From Membranipora membranacea (lineage: Eukaryota; Bryozoa; Gymnolaemata; Cheilostomatida; Membraniporidae), in assembly GCA_914767715.1 (NCBI GenBank), contig OU612075.1, forward strand, positions 1,114,001 to 1,178,000: DNA of 64,000 nucleotides, written 5' to 3'. The translations under genes were made by a program, and so were the position numbers. Below, in pieces: positions 23,161-35,440 of this stretch. Each line of letters opens with the position of its first letter. Position 1 is the stretch's first letter. The notes below the pieces were generated by a model. It had not been told where the DNA came from. It did no database searches and worked only from the letters and a program-made list of their open reading frames with translations.

Positions 23161-25947
23161 GAGAACCTTCTACACTAAGAAGTGGAGATTACGTCGGCAA
23201 GTATCAAGTATGTGTAAATTTTGATGAAAGTTACCCTTCCTTTTTTTTTGCAGAAACAGCCAAAAGCTCAGCCATTTTATTTTTGCATGATGATTGCTGG
23301 TATAAATAATATTTCTATATTCACCCACAGTGGATGGTGATGGGACTGTCAATCAAGTGATGTTTATGAAAACTCGAGCTTATAACAAAGGCGCTGAGTC
23401 TCTGATAGCCTCAGGACCAAGAGGGTGTATACACTTCTGGATTGTGTTCTAAGGTGGACATCTGCTAGCCAAGTTCAAAGGAGTAAGTGCTGTCACTTTT
23501 ATTTCGTTAAACTTGATGGAATCTATATTGGTATTGTTGTCATATTTTGTTACAGGACGGAGATATAACATATTTGAGAGCTACAAATCATGTGGGTCTA
23601 GACCTCCGAATATACGATCGAGTGACTCTATTTAATATCTATTTCTACACTGTTTCTCTGTAATCTGTCCATTGACAAAATCTAAGGGGTGGAACTGCAT
23701 TGACTGCGTTGAGTGACTCTCGATGGTATTCCACTCTGCGCACCCCTTGGGTACCAGCAAACCCAGTAGTCTGAGTTAAACCAAGAAAATATACCTAAAC
23801 CTGAAGTTTATTTCATTATAGAGCAAGCACTCTAATGTTATGATCACAACGTTAGTACTGAACGGTGGAGATCAGGTGTTATATAGTGGAGATAGCTTTG
23901 GATTTATACACTGCTGGAATGTATCAGAATATGGACTCAATCAAAGAATAACTAAACCACCAGAGCGTAAGTGTCAACCTGATTGGCTGTAGAATGTGTA
24001 TCATATGATGTAAAATCATATTGAAATATTCCTAGGGTCTTCACTGCTAGGGTGCTTTAAGTAGTACAAAGTTGCATTCCAATTGTGCCCATACTACCGC
24101 AGGAAACACAGCCAAACATCCTTAGACTTCCAACCTTGGACTGCAAAATGACCGTCCTCTAGTATTGAAAGCTATGCCCATAGAACTATCTTTGTCAACT
24201 TTGTTATACCCATATGTAATGAGATATGGGCATGACAATCCAGGAACACAATAACTGAGCTTCTTCCAGCCTTTTGATCAAAGACAATTTTTGTCTTAGC
24301 AATTGCTGTCTCATAAATATTTATAGAGTGGAGTGATCGACTGCACCCTGTTCTCAGTTACGTACAAAAATCTTATTTATCTTTCAGTGATTACAACATG
24401 GCGAGCCCATATGGAGGTAATAAACTAACTAGATTTTATAGATGAACACAAGCTGCTGATCACAGCCTCCAATGACTGCTCCGTCAGACTGTGGAACAAA
24501 GATGGTGACTATATCTGTATGTTGGAATGTTAATTATGTCTCATCAACATCTCTAGGTCTTAGATCGATCAATTTTCTTTTAAAGATTCTGTAATGTCTT
24601 TGCTCAAGAAGACTGTGTCAGGGGCAGAAAAATCTATCAGCGAGCTAGTTTTCTAAAAAATTAACTTAATGTAGCGGAAAAGGTAGATTGAGCTGTGCAG
24701 TAAATCTCAATAACTACCAAGTTGTGTTAATTGTGATGAGATAGTGATTGTCTGATATTTCCTATGATTTTTCCTCGGACTTTCCCGATTCAAATAGTCA
24801 ACATGTGCTTCACAAATTGAGCGATATCTTACTTTAATGATTTGTTTGGCTAGACAGATTAGTATCTCTAAGTGTTATTTATACAGACATGACGTCCTGC
24901 AGATATGTTTTAGTGTAAGTGTAATTCATTCCTGGTCAGTTTGTTCATCAAACTGTTTAATAATATTGTTTTATATAGTAGTTTTTAAAGACTTACCCAA
25001 AGACCAAAGCATGTTATAGTCAGGCAGTTCCTTATGATAAAGTTGTGTCAGATTTGCAGGGTAAAAAATTCAATGCTCTATATGAAATATTGATAGTGAA
25101 AAAGAGTGCCTGTCATAAGGGAAGGTAAATCTCCTTCTCTACATTATGATGTTCCAGTCTCCCGGATATGCAACACAAGGAAATTTAATAAGCACTTATT
25201 ATTTAATGAGAAACATTTAATAAGTAAACTAATAAGCACTTCCGGGAGACTGTGACATCATAATGCAGAGAATGAGAGTTACTTTCCCTTTGTACAGGCA
25301 CTCTTTCCACAATCAATAATTCATGCCAAGTAGAGCATTGAATTTTTCCACCATGCAAATCTGACACAACTTTAATATAAGTAACTGCCTGACTATAACA
25401 TGCTTTGGTCTTTGGGTAGTCTTTGAATTAATTTTCTCAAACATATTGTTTGATATTTCATTCATTTTGCTTAACCTCTGCTATTACTATATTTATAAGA
25501 TATTGCAGATATAAGATTTATGTAACACAGAGATGATTTCAGATCTGTCCCCTTCATAGTACTTGTATCTTCATTGCAGATCTTTTATTTACAAAAACAG
25601 GTTTTTTTTGTTCTAAACAATAGTAGTTTACTTATCTCTAGTGCTAGGACCAGTATATTTTGGCAAAATTTACCATCATGCTCGAGTCTTCCAGATGGTT
25701 TCGACAATATAATTCACCAAAAAATTTTCTCCATAAGCTCCAAAGGTACTCAGGTCACATATGAGGGAGGAGGGGGGAGGGTCTGAAGGCTCCGACATTG
25801 AAGGCTCTGTGACAGGGCCAAGAAAGCCAATAACAGGGGTCTGTGTCAGGCTGGATTATTGTGACTTGTCTGTCCCAGTAACTTACATGTCAGATAGAAA
25901 TGATAAGAGGCATGTTCTGATATCAGCCACCCCCACCCACCCTCGAC

Positions 25948-26081
25948 TAGATCAAGTTTGATTTATTTGCCAGCATTTGGAGTTGCTCCCCCACTGGTCA
26001 CGCCGCTGGCTGCATGCCGCTGTGACGTGACCAGGGGAGGAGGCGCGTCTTAATGCAGGCAAACAGATCAAACTTTATCTA
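25948..26081. mobile_element. MITE-like inverted-repeat element, copy 2
   Basis: The ends TAGATCAAGTTTGATTTATT and (complement pattern) AGATCAAACTTTATCTA match those of the element at 2427-2546, and both have TGCAGGCA inside the right end. The interior differs and contains its own inverted pair CACTGGTCACG/CGTGACCAG. No clear target duplication at this copy. Confidence 0.5.
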
Positions 26082-26512
26082 CCCCCCTTACCTAACCACC
26101 ATTAATATTTGTTATATATTCTCTAATTATAATTTAGAGACAGGTCGACTTCAGCTTGTAACCCGAGACATACTGGTATCAGGTAAGATATCGCTATGTG
26201 TAGCCTGTACTTTACTCTCCCCTGTATCAGAGGTTTGTTAGGGTGCACCCTGCCCCCCACCCTGATAAGGGTGATAGTTGAGTACAGGATTACACCATTA
26301 ATATTGTTATATATTCTCGGCGTATTGTAGGTACATTTGGACAGCCAGAGCCGTGGGATATATACAATGTTAGTACCTGGCAGCACCCTATGGCTCCGTT
26401 TGATATGCTTGTTGACCCGATGTCTATGCCTGAACATCCGGTGATTGAGGGGAAGATAAACACACATCAAGTCGTACACGAGGACTCAGCTGCTAACTCT
26501 GACGGGGAAGAG

Positions 26513-26730
26513 GTATACATCATATACATCATATACATCATATATATCATATACATTATATACATCATATACATCATATATATCATATACATCATATACA
26601 TTGTATACATCATGTACATCATATACATTGTATACATCATGTACATCGTATACATCGTATACATCATGTACATCGTATACATCGTATACATCATATACAT
26701 CATGTACATCATATACATCATTATGTATAT
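26513..26730. repeat. ATACATCAT microsatellite, copy 1
   Basis: A degenerate repeat of ATACATCATAT units starts exactly at the donor of WD40 exon 26331-26512. The same repeat recurs at 29686-30095. It seems to mark the breakpoints of the 3.2-kb tandem duplication. The Ile-Tyr and Met-Tyr frames read through it are artefacts. Confidence 0.92.
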
Positions 26731-26879
26731 GTTATTGTATGATCACATGAAGCTTGTTAGTATGCGTAACTCTGACATATTTAACTATGAAATGATTATC
26801 TATCAGAGATACACATAATAGAGGGGATTTATATTTTATTTTCCCTCTCCTGAGCATGTCCTATTCATCTATAGGACTT

Positions 26880-29690
26880 TTAACTGCCAATAGCTACAAT
26901 GCTACCAAACTAATCAGGGTCATCATCAGAGTGGCTTATATCGCAAAAGAGAGACGTAACAACCACAAGTTTTGGTTCCTAAAGATACTGATTTGTTGTC
27001 ATAGAGATTAGTTTCGTTATCACTTCTTTTCATTTTATTCTAATTGTAGGAGATACAGAGAGAGATCCAGGCCAGACTGAACCACGCCCGACAGACTTTC
27101 CATGTAGACGACGCTACGATAGCCAAACAACTCAGAGACAGAACGTTTACAGCTACACCTAAAGTGAGCAAAAGGTTGGTAGTGTTCCTCAGCTGTACAT
27201 TCAGGTCTTATAGCTATGCGAACAAAATCACTAGTAGTTCGCCAACAATATATTACACTAAAACAAGAATCTCATTTTTTGTTTCGAGTCGACTCCTTTT
27301 CTAAACAAGGCGCACCAGCTGTATTTAAGACTGCATGTTTAATGAAGCCAAATAATGTTGAAAGAAGTCAATATTTAAAAATATTTATTGAATGTTAAAT
27401 ATAGAGACAGATCGTCTTCAGCTTATAACCCGAGACACGCCGGTATCAGGTAAGATATCGCTATGGGTAGCCTGTACTTTACTCTCCCCTGTATCAGAGG
27501 ATTGGTGGGGGCGCACCTTGCTCCCCCTCCCTGGTCACGGTGATAGTTGAGTACGGGATTACACACTGTATAATTATGTAGAATTATCATTTCTCTGTCT
27601 TATTACCTAATCACATAGTTTTTTTACAACACAGAGTTAAAAGCAGTTTTCTTATCTACCCATTATTACCATGAGTTCCACATTAAAACTGTGTCAGATA
27701 TTATCAGGAGAGCTCCCTTATACACATGGTGACCACAAAATCCCCCAGAAAAGCCAATAAGGGCAAAATCTGACTCGATAATTTAAAATTCATCACAAAA
27801 AGTTCAAATAAGAAATTGTTATGCTTTGAATATTCTTTTCACCACTTAAAGTAAGACTCTTTAGTTACACGAAAAAACTTATCAATGATTTATAAAAATA
27901 TTTTGTTACTTTGACCTCCTGCTTTACTTTCCCCACTACTTGTACGATAGTCCTAGTCAGCTCTAATATGAGCCTGAATGTCTTATAGTAAAGCTTCAGC
28001 CTCTCCATAGTCTAAGGGTCCAGACTACGCTCTCCAATGTCTGGACACCCAGACTAGCCTCTCCCATTCTTTGCTTGTGATCTTCAATGTCCTGTCATGT
28101 CTGATTGAGAGTCTGATCTTGATCATTACCCTTATCTTGTTTTGAGAATTTGCCGATATGTGTGCACCATATGTTCCGTACTCCTCTTAGGAGCAGCCAA
28201 GTAGAATGATGATGCTGATTTAATATTTTGAAACAGATAATTGTGATATTACCAAAAAATAGTTACCAAGTCAAAAGTTGTGAGTCACAAGTTTAGGAGT
28301 CCAAAACAAAACACAGGAATAGGGAGTCTTTTTATGTAACAAAACACAAATAAATGGCGTCTAAACCTATATATAGATAAAATGCCAAATTTACAGTTTA
28401 GGAAGATTCCGACACTTATGTGTTTAGTTGCTGCTGCAGTAAGGTTCTTTGTTTACAACCCACAAGGCATTAGGTAGCTTGTCGCTTTTCAGAAGTTAAC
28501 TTTAGGGTCATGATTCACTTCATTTCAAGTGACGAGACACGAGTCACAGTCCAAGTCAGGTTCAAGTCACAGTCCAAGTCACAGTCCAAGTCCAAGTGAG
28601 GCTCATGCTCAGTCATTACTCACTCTGGTGCCAATCCACAAGACCCTTGTCTTTACTCATCTTCACAATTTACCAACAAGTGACTAAATTAAGCTAAAGT
28701 CTTAATTTTGACGACACTTTGAGTCAACAAATTGTATCATAGCAGGTTTCAGATAATGTTGTGATTACGATAGAAATTGAAAGCTCCATAACCCCGAATG
28801 TCTATTGACAACTGTTTGAGTTCGCGCCTGGCTGAAATATAATAATTTTACTGATATTTATGTCAGTGTTCCAGACCTAGCATCAAGTCATTCTGAATGT
28901 TAAAGGCTTCTATTAGTTACAGCTTCTATCCTTTATAATTAACACATTTGATCACCTTGAGCCAAAGCGAAGCTCTCTTTTGTTTTTGTTATACATCGGC
29001 GCAACAGGCTTCCTGCCTTTAAAAGTCGTTCCTGAGAAAGCGTAGCAGCATGGGCAGCGGCTTTTGAGATGACACTCATATTTGTGTACGAAATAGTCTC
29101 ATTATTCAGAAAACACAGTGGAGTGAATTCAAGCGGTACTGTTCCTCTCTCCCGCGGAGTATGATTGTGATCCTGTCTTATCAAAGTCTATTCTTATTTC
29201 AGACTACGTCAGGAAAAGCTGAATGGTAGACCGGGGAGGTCCGAGTGAGTATCAGATGTTACGATGTTACGATCTCAGTACTTGTCCATAGCCTGACGCT
29301 CCACAGCTCAAAATTAACAAAAACAATCCCTTCGATTTCTACGCTGCTGAAGATGTGGGAGCATAACTCCTAAATATGAGGCCTTCGTCAGCATACTCTC
29401 ATATCCTGGATTGCTAGGTGTTTATTTATGCCTGAATGTTTTTGCCATCTGGGAGGCCACAAGTAAGTCAGTGTAGGGATTCTCTTGTATTAATGGTGGA
29501 CGATCTCAAACTTTTTTCCTTTACTATCATGGTGACTTCAAACTGTCAGCTTGCAGGCTCTTTCTTGTTTTATTTTTTCAAATCATAGAAGTTTCCATCA
29601 AGAAGCTTTTGCCTGTAAATGACATGTAGCTTTGAAGGCAACGATACTTTCCAGACTATTTATTTTGTTGTATGCTGTGTAAATTATACA
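26880..29690 (+). repeat. Segmental tandem duplication, left copy
   Basis: This is collinear with 30110-32897 at an offset of 3207-3210 bases, with small indels. It contains WD40 exon copy 27050-27174, a 45-nt exon copy 27405-27449 and last-exon copy from 29203. In the last exon, seven bases present in the right copy (GCACACA) are missing after GAAAAGCTGAA, so this copy shifts frame and stops early. Confidence 0.92.
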
Positions 29691-30095
29691 TCATATATAT
29701 CATATACATCATATACACTGTATACATCATATACATCAGTACATCATATACACCGTATACACTGTATACATCATATACATCATGTACTTCAAATACATCA
29801 TATGCATCATACACATCAAATACATCATATGCATCAATTGCATCATATACATCATATACATCATGTACGTCAAATACATCATGTACATCATATATATCAT
29901 ATACATCATATACACCGTATACACTGTATACATCATATACATCATGTACTTCAAATACATCATATACATCATATGCATCAATTGCATCATATACATCATA
30001 TACATCATGTACGTCAAATACATCATATGCATCATACACATCAAATACATCAAATACATCAAATACATCAAATACATCATATACGTCACATGCAC
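29686..30095. repeat. ATACATCAT microsatellite, copy 2
   Basis: About 410 bases of ATACATCATATAC-type units with higher-order structure: a block with ACACCGTATACACTGTATAC and GTACTTCAAATAC variants occurs twice (about 29745-29830 and 29910-29990). It lies at the junction between the two 3.2-kb duplicates. Confidence 0.92.
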
Positions 30096-30109
30096 CATTA
30101 TGCCTATAG

Positions 30110-32897
30110 CTGCAATGGAACTTAACTATCAGGTTCATCATCAGAGCAACTACTAAAGGATTCTATCACAAAAAAGAGAGACGTAACAACAGTTCCTAAA
30201 AATACTGATTTGTTGTCATAGAGATTAGTTTCGTTAAAATTTTATTCTAATTGTAGGAGATACAGAGAGAGATCCAGGCCAGACTGAACCACGCCCGACA
30301 GACTTTCCATGTAGACGACGCTACCATAGCCAAACAACTCAGAGACAGAACGTTTACAGCTCCACCTAAAGTGGGCAAAAGGTTGGTGGTGTTCCTCAGA
30401 AGCTGTGTATTCCGGCCTTATAGCTATGCGAACAAAATCACTAGTAGTTCGCCAACAATATATTACACTAAAACAAGAATCTCATTATTTGTTTCGAGTC
30501 GACTCCCTTTCTAAACAAGGCGCACCAGCTGTATTTAAGACTGTGCATGTTTAATGAAGCCAAATAATGTTGAAGGAAATCAATATTTAAAAAAGATTTA
30601 TTGAACATTAAATATAGAGACAGATCGACTTCAGCTTATAACCCGAGACACGCAGGTATCAGGTAAGATATCGCTATGTGTAGCCTGTACTTTACTCTCC
30701 CCTGTATCAGAGGTTTGTTTGGGGCGCACCCTGCCCCCCACCCTGATGAGGGTGATAGTTGAGTACTGGATAACACCCTATATATGTAGAATTATCCTTT
30801 CTCTGTCTTATTACCTAATCATTTTTTACTACACAGAAAGTTGAAAGCAGTTTTCTTATCTACCCATTATTACCATGAGTTCCACATTAAAACTGTGTCA
30901 GATATCATTAGGAGAAGCTCTCTGGGACACATTGTGCCCACAAAATCCTCCAGAGAAATCAAAATTCTGTATGAAAAGTTCAAAATAGAAATTGGTATTC
31001 TTTGGATATTCTTTTCACCACTAGAAGTTAGACTCTTTAGTTACACAAAAAACATATCAATGATTTATAGAAATGTTTTCTTACTTTGACCTCCTGCTTG
31101 ACTTTCCCCACTACTTGTACGATAGTCCTAGTCAGCTCTTATATGAGCCTGAATGTCTTATTAGTATAGCTTCAGCCTCTCCATAGTCTAAGGGTCCAGA
31201 CTACCCTCACCAATGTCTGGACACCTAGACTAGCCTCTCCCATTCTTTGCTTGTTATCTTTGATGTCCTGTCATGTCTTATTGAGAGTTTGATCCCGATC
31301 AATACCCTTGTCTCGTTTGTTGAGAACTTTCCTGTATATCATAATATATATTCTGTACTCCTCTGAGGAGCAGGCAGGTATCCACGAATTGACACCTGAA
31401 TGAAATGATGATGCTGTATTGATATTAGAAACAAAATATTGTGATATTGCCAAACAGTAGTAACCAAGTCAAAATTTGTGAGTCGCAAGTTTAGGAGTCC
31501 AAAGCAAAACTCTGAGCCAAGAATGAGGCGTCTTTTCAAGGCGCAAAATTTACAGTTTAGGCAGATTCAGATACTAATGTGTTTAGTTGCTGCTGCAGTA
31601 AGGTTCTCTGTTTATGACCCACGAGACACAAGGCATTAGGTCGTATGTCACTTATCATAAGTTACTCATAATGCCACATGTTATTAATTATAATAAACTC
31701 TGTGTTAAACTTTGGTAGTAAGCATAACATGTTTTTTTTTGCTGTTTTCAGAGGTCAACAAGTTACCTAAAATAGAATTCTTTTGTTATCTGTACACTTC
31801 TAAGAAAACCTCTATAAATAAATAAATAACGTTAGGGCCATGATTCCTTGTCTTCAAGACCCATGTCTTCACTTATCATCACAATTCACCAACAAGTGAC
31901 TAAAGTAAGCCAAAGTCTTAATTTTGACGAGGCTTCGAGTCAACAAATTGTATCATAGCAGGTACCAGATAATGTTGTGATTACAATTGAAATTTAAAGC
32001 TCCGAAACCCCAAATGTCTATTGATGACTGTTTGAAATAGAATAATTTTACTGATATTTGTGTCAGTGTTCCAGACCTAGCATCAAGTCATTCTGAATGT
32101 TTAAGGTTTCCATTAGTTACAGCTTCTATCCTTTATGATTAACACATTTGATCAGCTTGAGCCAATTCTCAACTCTCTTTTGATTTTGTTATACATCTGC
32201 GCAACAGGCTTCCTGCCTTTAAAAGTCTTTCCTCAGCAGCAGCAGCATTGGCAGCGGCTTTTGAGATGACACTCATCTTTGTGTATGAAATAGGCTCATT
32301 ATTCAGAAAAAACAGTGGAGTGAATTCAAGCGGTACTGTTCCTCTCTCCCGCGGAGTATGATTGTGATCCTGTCTTATCAAAGTCTATTCTTATTTCAGA
32401 CTACGTCACGAAAAGCTGAAGCACACAATGGTAGACCGGGGAGGTCCGAGTGAGTATCAGATGTTACGATGTTACGATCTCAGTACTTGTCCACAACCTG
32501 ACCCTCCTCAGCTCAAAATTAACAAAAACAACCCCTTCGATTTCTACGCCGCTGAAGATGTGGGAGCATAACTCCTAAATATGAGGCCTTTGTCAGCATA
32601 CTCTCGTATTCTGGATTGCTATTTGTTTATTTATGCCTGAATGTTTTTGCCATCTGGGAGGCCACAAGTGAGTCAGTGTAGGGATTCTCTTGGTGGACGA
32701 TCTCAAACTTTTTCCTGTATTACCAACAACTTACTGCCGTGGTGACTTCAAACTGTCAGCTTGCAGGCTCTTTCTTGTTTTATTTTTTCAAATCATAGAG
32801 GTTTCCATCAAGAAGGTTTTGCCTGTACATGACATGTAGCTTTGAAGGCAACGATACTTTCCAGACTATTTATTTTGTTGTATGCTGTGTAAATTAT
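30110..32897 (+). repeat. Segmental tandem duplication, right copy
   Basis: Right-hand copy of 26880-29690, holding exon copies 30257-30381, 30618-30662 and the intact terminal exon 32400-32571. Both copies end at the same sequence (CCAGACTATTTATTTTGTTG at 29651 and 32861). After that the left copy runs into the microsatellite and the right into unrelated DNA, as expected for unequal exchange at the microsatellite. Confidence 0.92.
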
Positions 32898-33218
32898 TTG
32901 TGCTTCAGATTTTTTTCCAACAATATTTTGTTATTTATAGATTTTGATGAATCTTTAACTTCAAAGCCGTCCGATAAATTGATTAATCCGACCAATCAGA
33001 TCAAATTTTACTTTTTTACCACAGCGGCTGCCCTTTTTCAAAGTGCCAGTCTAATATGCCTCAATGGCAGTTCTTTCTCAAAAATAAATTATATATACTC
33101 TGATAATAAAGATTGTCTAACTACCTGAGGTGACGTTTTGGTGCCTATTGTTTTTGTCAAATTGAAATCTGACGAGTTGTTCTGAAAGCTTGCAAAGTGA
33201 CAATTGACATACAAATAG

Positions 33219-33240
33219 TAATAATAATAATAATAATAAT
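33219..33240. repeat. (TAA)n microsatellite
   Basis: About seven perfect TAA units. No other structure nearby. Confidence 0.9.
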
Positions 33241-33724
33241 CAAAAAATTATATTTAGAATCATCATATTATTATTGTTGAACTCCGAATCGCACACTGAC
33301 CGGATAATGGAAGCTAGGAGGTCTGGGATATTGTTGTAGTTGATATGAGGAGTTTAGAGACGTTGACAGTTGACTCTGTTTTATCATCTGTCGGCTATAT
33401 CTCTTGATGTTATTGCATGGTTAGCTAATTTGTTCTTGTCCTTATGGTCTAATGTTTACTTTATGTAGCCTGGTAATTTGTGAGCAGAGGCGTCCTGAAG
33501 TCCTGCAAACAGGGGAATGTTCGCTAGTTAAAAAGATTTATAAAAAAGAAAATCAAACAATAAAAACAACTGGTAAAATTTTTCTTCTTATAAATATATT
33601 GGTCAATGTCGTCTATTTTCTTACTAAATTTACATTAATTTGCCTACTACTGACTAGAGAACAGAACTAGAGAACATCAGTCTGCTGGTAGAGAACATAA
33701 TTGAATGTGAAAATGGGAAAACAG

Positions 33725-35440
33725 ACTCTGTCCTCCTTTCCATCCTGTATGTCCTATATTACTAGATAATGACCCAGAGAGTTATGTAACATCTCTGTGA
33801 CCCAAATCTACCCACAGCACAGCTGGGTCAGCTTTCTGGAAGAACAATCTGATGCTTTTATTTACGTCAAGGACAAAGTTACCCCCTAACACAAATGACA
33901 GGGTGGGCTAGCCGAAATAAATGAATTTAATATTGTGAAAAAGTCGAAGGTATTTAAGCAAACGCAGGCATGCTTTAAAATCCATATAGTTTTGTTTTAT
34001 TAATATCATGTAGATAAACACTTAATACATTTACTCCTTGTATTCTGGTGTCCCTCCAACATGTCAATAACACCAAGTGATATCTGGTGTATCGAAAGAT
34101 TTGAGATCCATCCTTGGTGCTGCTAGGGAGAACACTGTACATAACATTCTGTACGCAAGGATTGGCTCTACTGTAAAACTCCTATAAAGTCCATAGTCTC
34201 ACATGCGTAACTGTCTTGGTTATTTGGTTATTTACCTATACATCATTGTATATACTGGTGAGGTAATAATTTTGATATTTGGTTAATACAGTACCAAGCT
34301 TTCAGCTGTCAAACCATTCAGGATGGTGAAAGTCCACGAGATAGCCAACATATACTACTGGTAAGTACCACTGATAGGCTCATACTGTAATAGCCAAATT
34401 ATATGCTTATAAATGAGCCATTTCTTGTAAATTACTTGGCTTTCCAAATCAGTATTATTCTCATTTTGCTGAAAAGTTGGGAATTATCCCGAAAACAAGG
34501 TATGTCCTCCTTTTCATCCTGTATGTCCTATATAACTATATAATGACCCATAGAGTTATGTAATGTATCTGTGACCCCAATCTACCCACCGACCAACTGG
34601 GTCAGCTTTCTGGCTCATACATATAATGCTATTATTTATAGCAAAAATAGTTACCTCCTAGCACACATGGCAGGGTGGGCTAGCCTAAATAATTGAATTA
34701 AATATGTGTAAAAAGTCGAAGGTATTTGAGCGAACCCAGGCGTGCTTTAGAATTCAGCTATTTTTGTTTTATTAATATCATGTAGATGAACGGTTCATAC
34801 ATTTACTTCTTGTATTCTGGTGTCTCTCCTACATGTCAATAGCATCCTGTAATATCTGGTGTATCGAAAGATTTGAGTTCCACCCTTGGTGCTGTTGGGG
34901 AGAACACTGTACATAACATTATGTATGCAAGGATTGGCTCTACTGTAAAACTCCTATAAAGTTCATAGTTTCACATGCGTAACTGTCTTGAATATTTGGT
35001 TATTTACCTACTCATCATTATATATACGCGCGACAGAATGATTTTGATATCTGATTAATACAGTACTAAGCTTTCAGCTGCCAAACCATTCAGAATGGTG
35101 AAAACTCACATGATAGCCAGCTCATACTACTGGTAAATACCAACAATAGGCTCATACTGTAATAGCCAGATAATATGCTTATAAATGTGCCGTTTTTTCT
35201 ACATTACTTGGCTTTTGCAACTCAGATTTTCTCAAATTAGTTGAGTTTTGTAGGAAAATTAGGAATTATCCCAAAAACAAGCTATGTCCTCCTTTTCATC
35301 CTGTATGTCCTATATACCTAGATAATGACACAAAGAGTTATGTAACATCTTTGTGACCCAAATCAAGTATAACTGGGTCAACATTCTGGTGCAGCAATGT
35401 TAATAATTATCCCCTAGCACACATGACAGGGTGGGGGGCA
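33725..35440. repeat. Tandem repeat of about 780 bases, two copies plus a partial third
   Basis: Anchor sequence TCCTCCTTTYCATCCTGTATG recurs at 33731, 34505 and 35287 (spacings 774 and 782). The whole unit is conserved between the first two copies. Each of these has an exon-like 69-base stretch (34292-34360 and 35064-35132) flanked by an AG and a GTAAGT or GTAAAT, encoding KLSA.KPFRMVK. I could not connect it to the WD40 gene, whose stop lies upstream, so coding status is open. Confidence 0.85.

Larger units (their letters stand above)
20650..32571 (+). pseudogene. WD40-repeat gene resembling WDR49/CFAP337, with two in-frame stops
   Basis: Exons recognised: 20650-20780 (LLATSSYDGEVIIWN), 23331-23482 (ASGPRGCIHFW), 23556 to about 23591 (DGDITYLRATNH), 23822-23966 (LYSGDSFGFIHCWNVSEYG), 24388-24504 (ITTWRAH; LLITASNDCSVRLWNKDG), 26138-26182, 26331-26512 (GTFGQPEPWDIYN), then 27050-27174 or its duplicate 30257-30381 (QREIQARLNHARQTFHVDD), and a last exon 32400-32571 ending in FDFYAAEDVGA and TAA. 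The order of WD motifs matches WD proteins of cilia. TAA codons lie in frame at 23450-23452 (after HFWIVF) and 24426-24428 (inside MEVIN*LDFIDE), both in otherwise conserved WD sequence. No N-terminal WD exons are visible, the 20780 to 23331 junction is out of phase, and a LINE lies in that intron. Neighbouring genes use TAA and TAG as real stops, so recoding is unlikely. A transcribed truncated gene cannot be excluded. Confidence 0.7.

Noticed and set aside
23450-24428. Reassigned TAA codon (alternative genetic code) to explain the WD40 stops
   Set aside because: TAA ends the metalloprotease gene and TAG and TGA end other genes in the window at the expected protein lengths; intact genes show no in-frame TAA.
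24418-24442. A 25-base intron (GTAATA...TTATAG with an ACTAAC branch-like site) removing the second stop
   Set aside because: Removing it shifts the frame and leads at once to another stop, while reading through aligns with WD proteins without a gap.
26390-26818. Long open frames rich in Ile-Tyr (plus) and Met-Tyr (minus)
   Set aside because: Beyond 26512 they are read-through of the ATACATCAT microsatellite; only the first part is a WD40 exon.
28939-29184. Similar minus-strand frames at 28939-29184 and 32169-32381 (HTPRERGTVPLEFTP)
   Set aside because: Their similarity follows from the 3.2-kb duplication; the longer copy adds nothing recognisable and they overlap the intron before the terminal WD40 exon.
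29619-30156. Five overlapping open frames on both strands with His-Ile, Tyr-Thr-Ser, Asp-Val-Tyr and Met-Tyr repeats
   Set aside because: All come from the same microsatellite, which is open in every frame; no domain and no splice logic.
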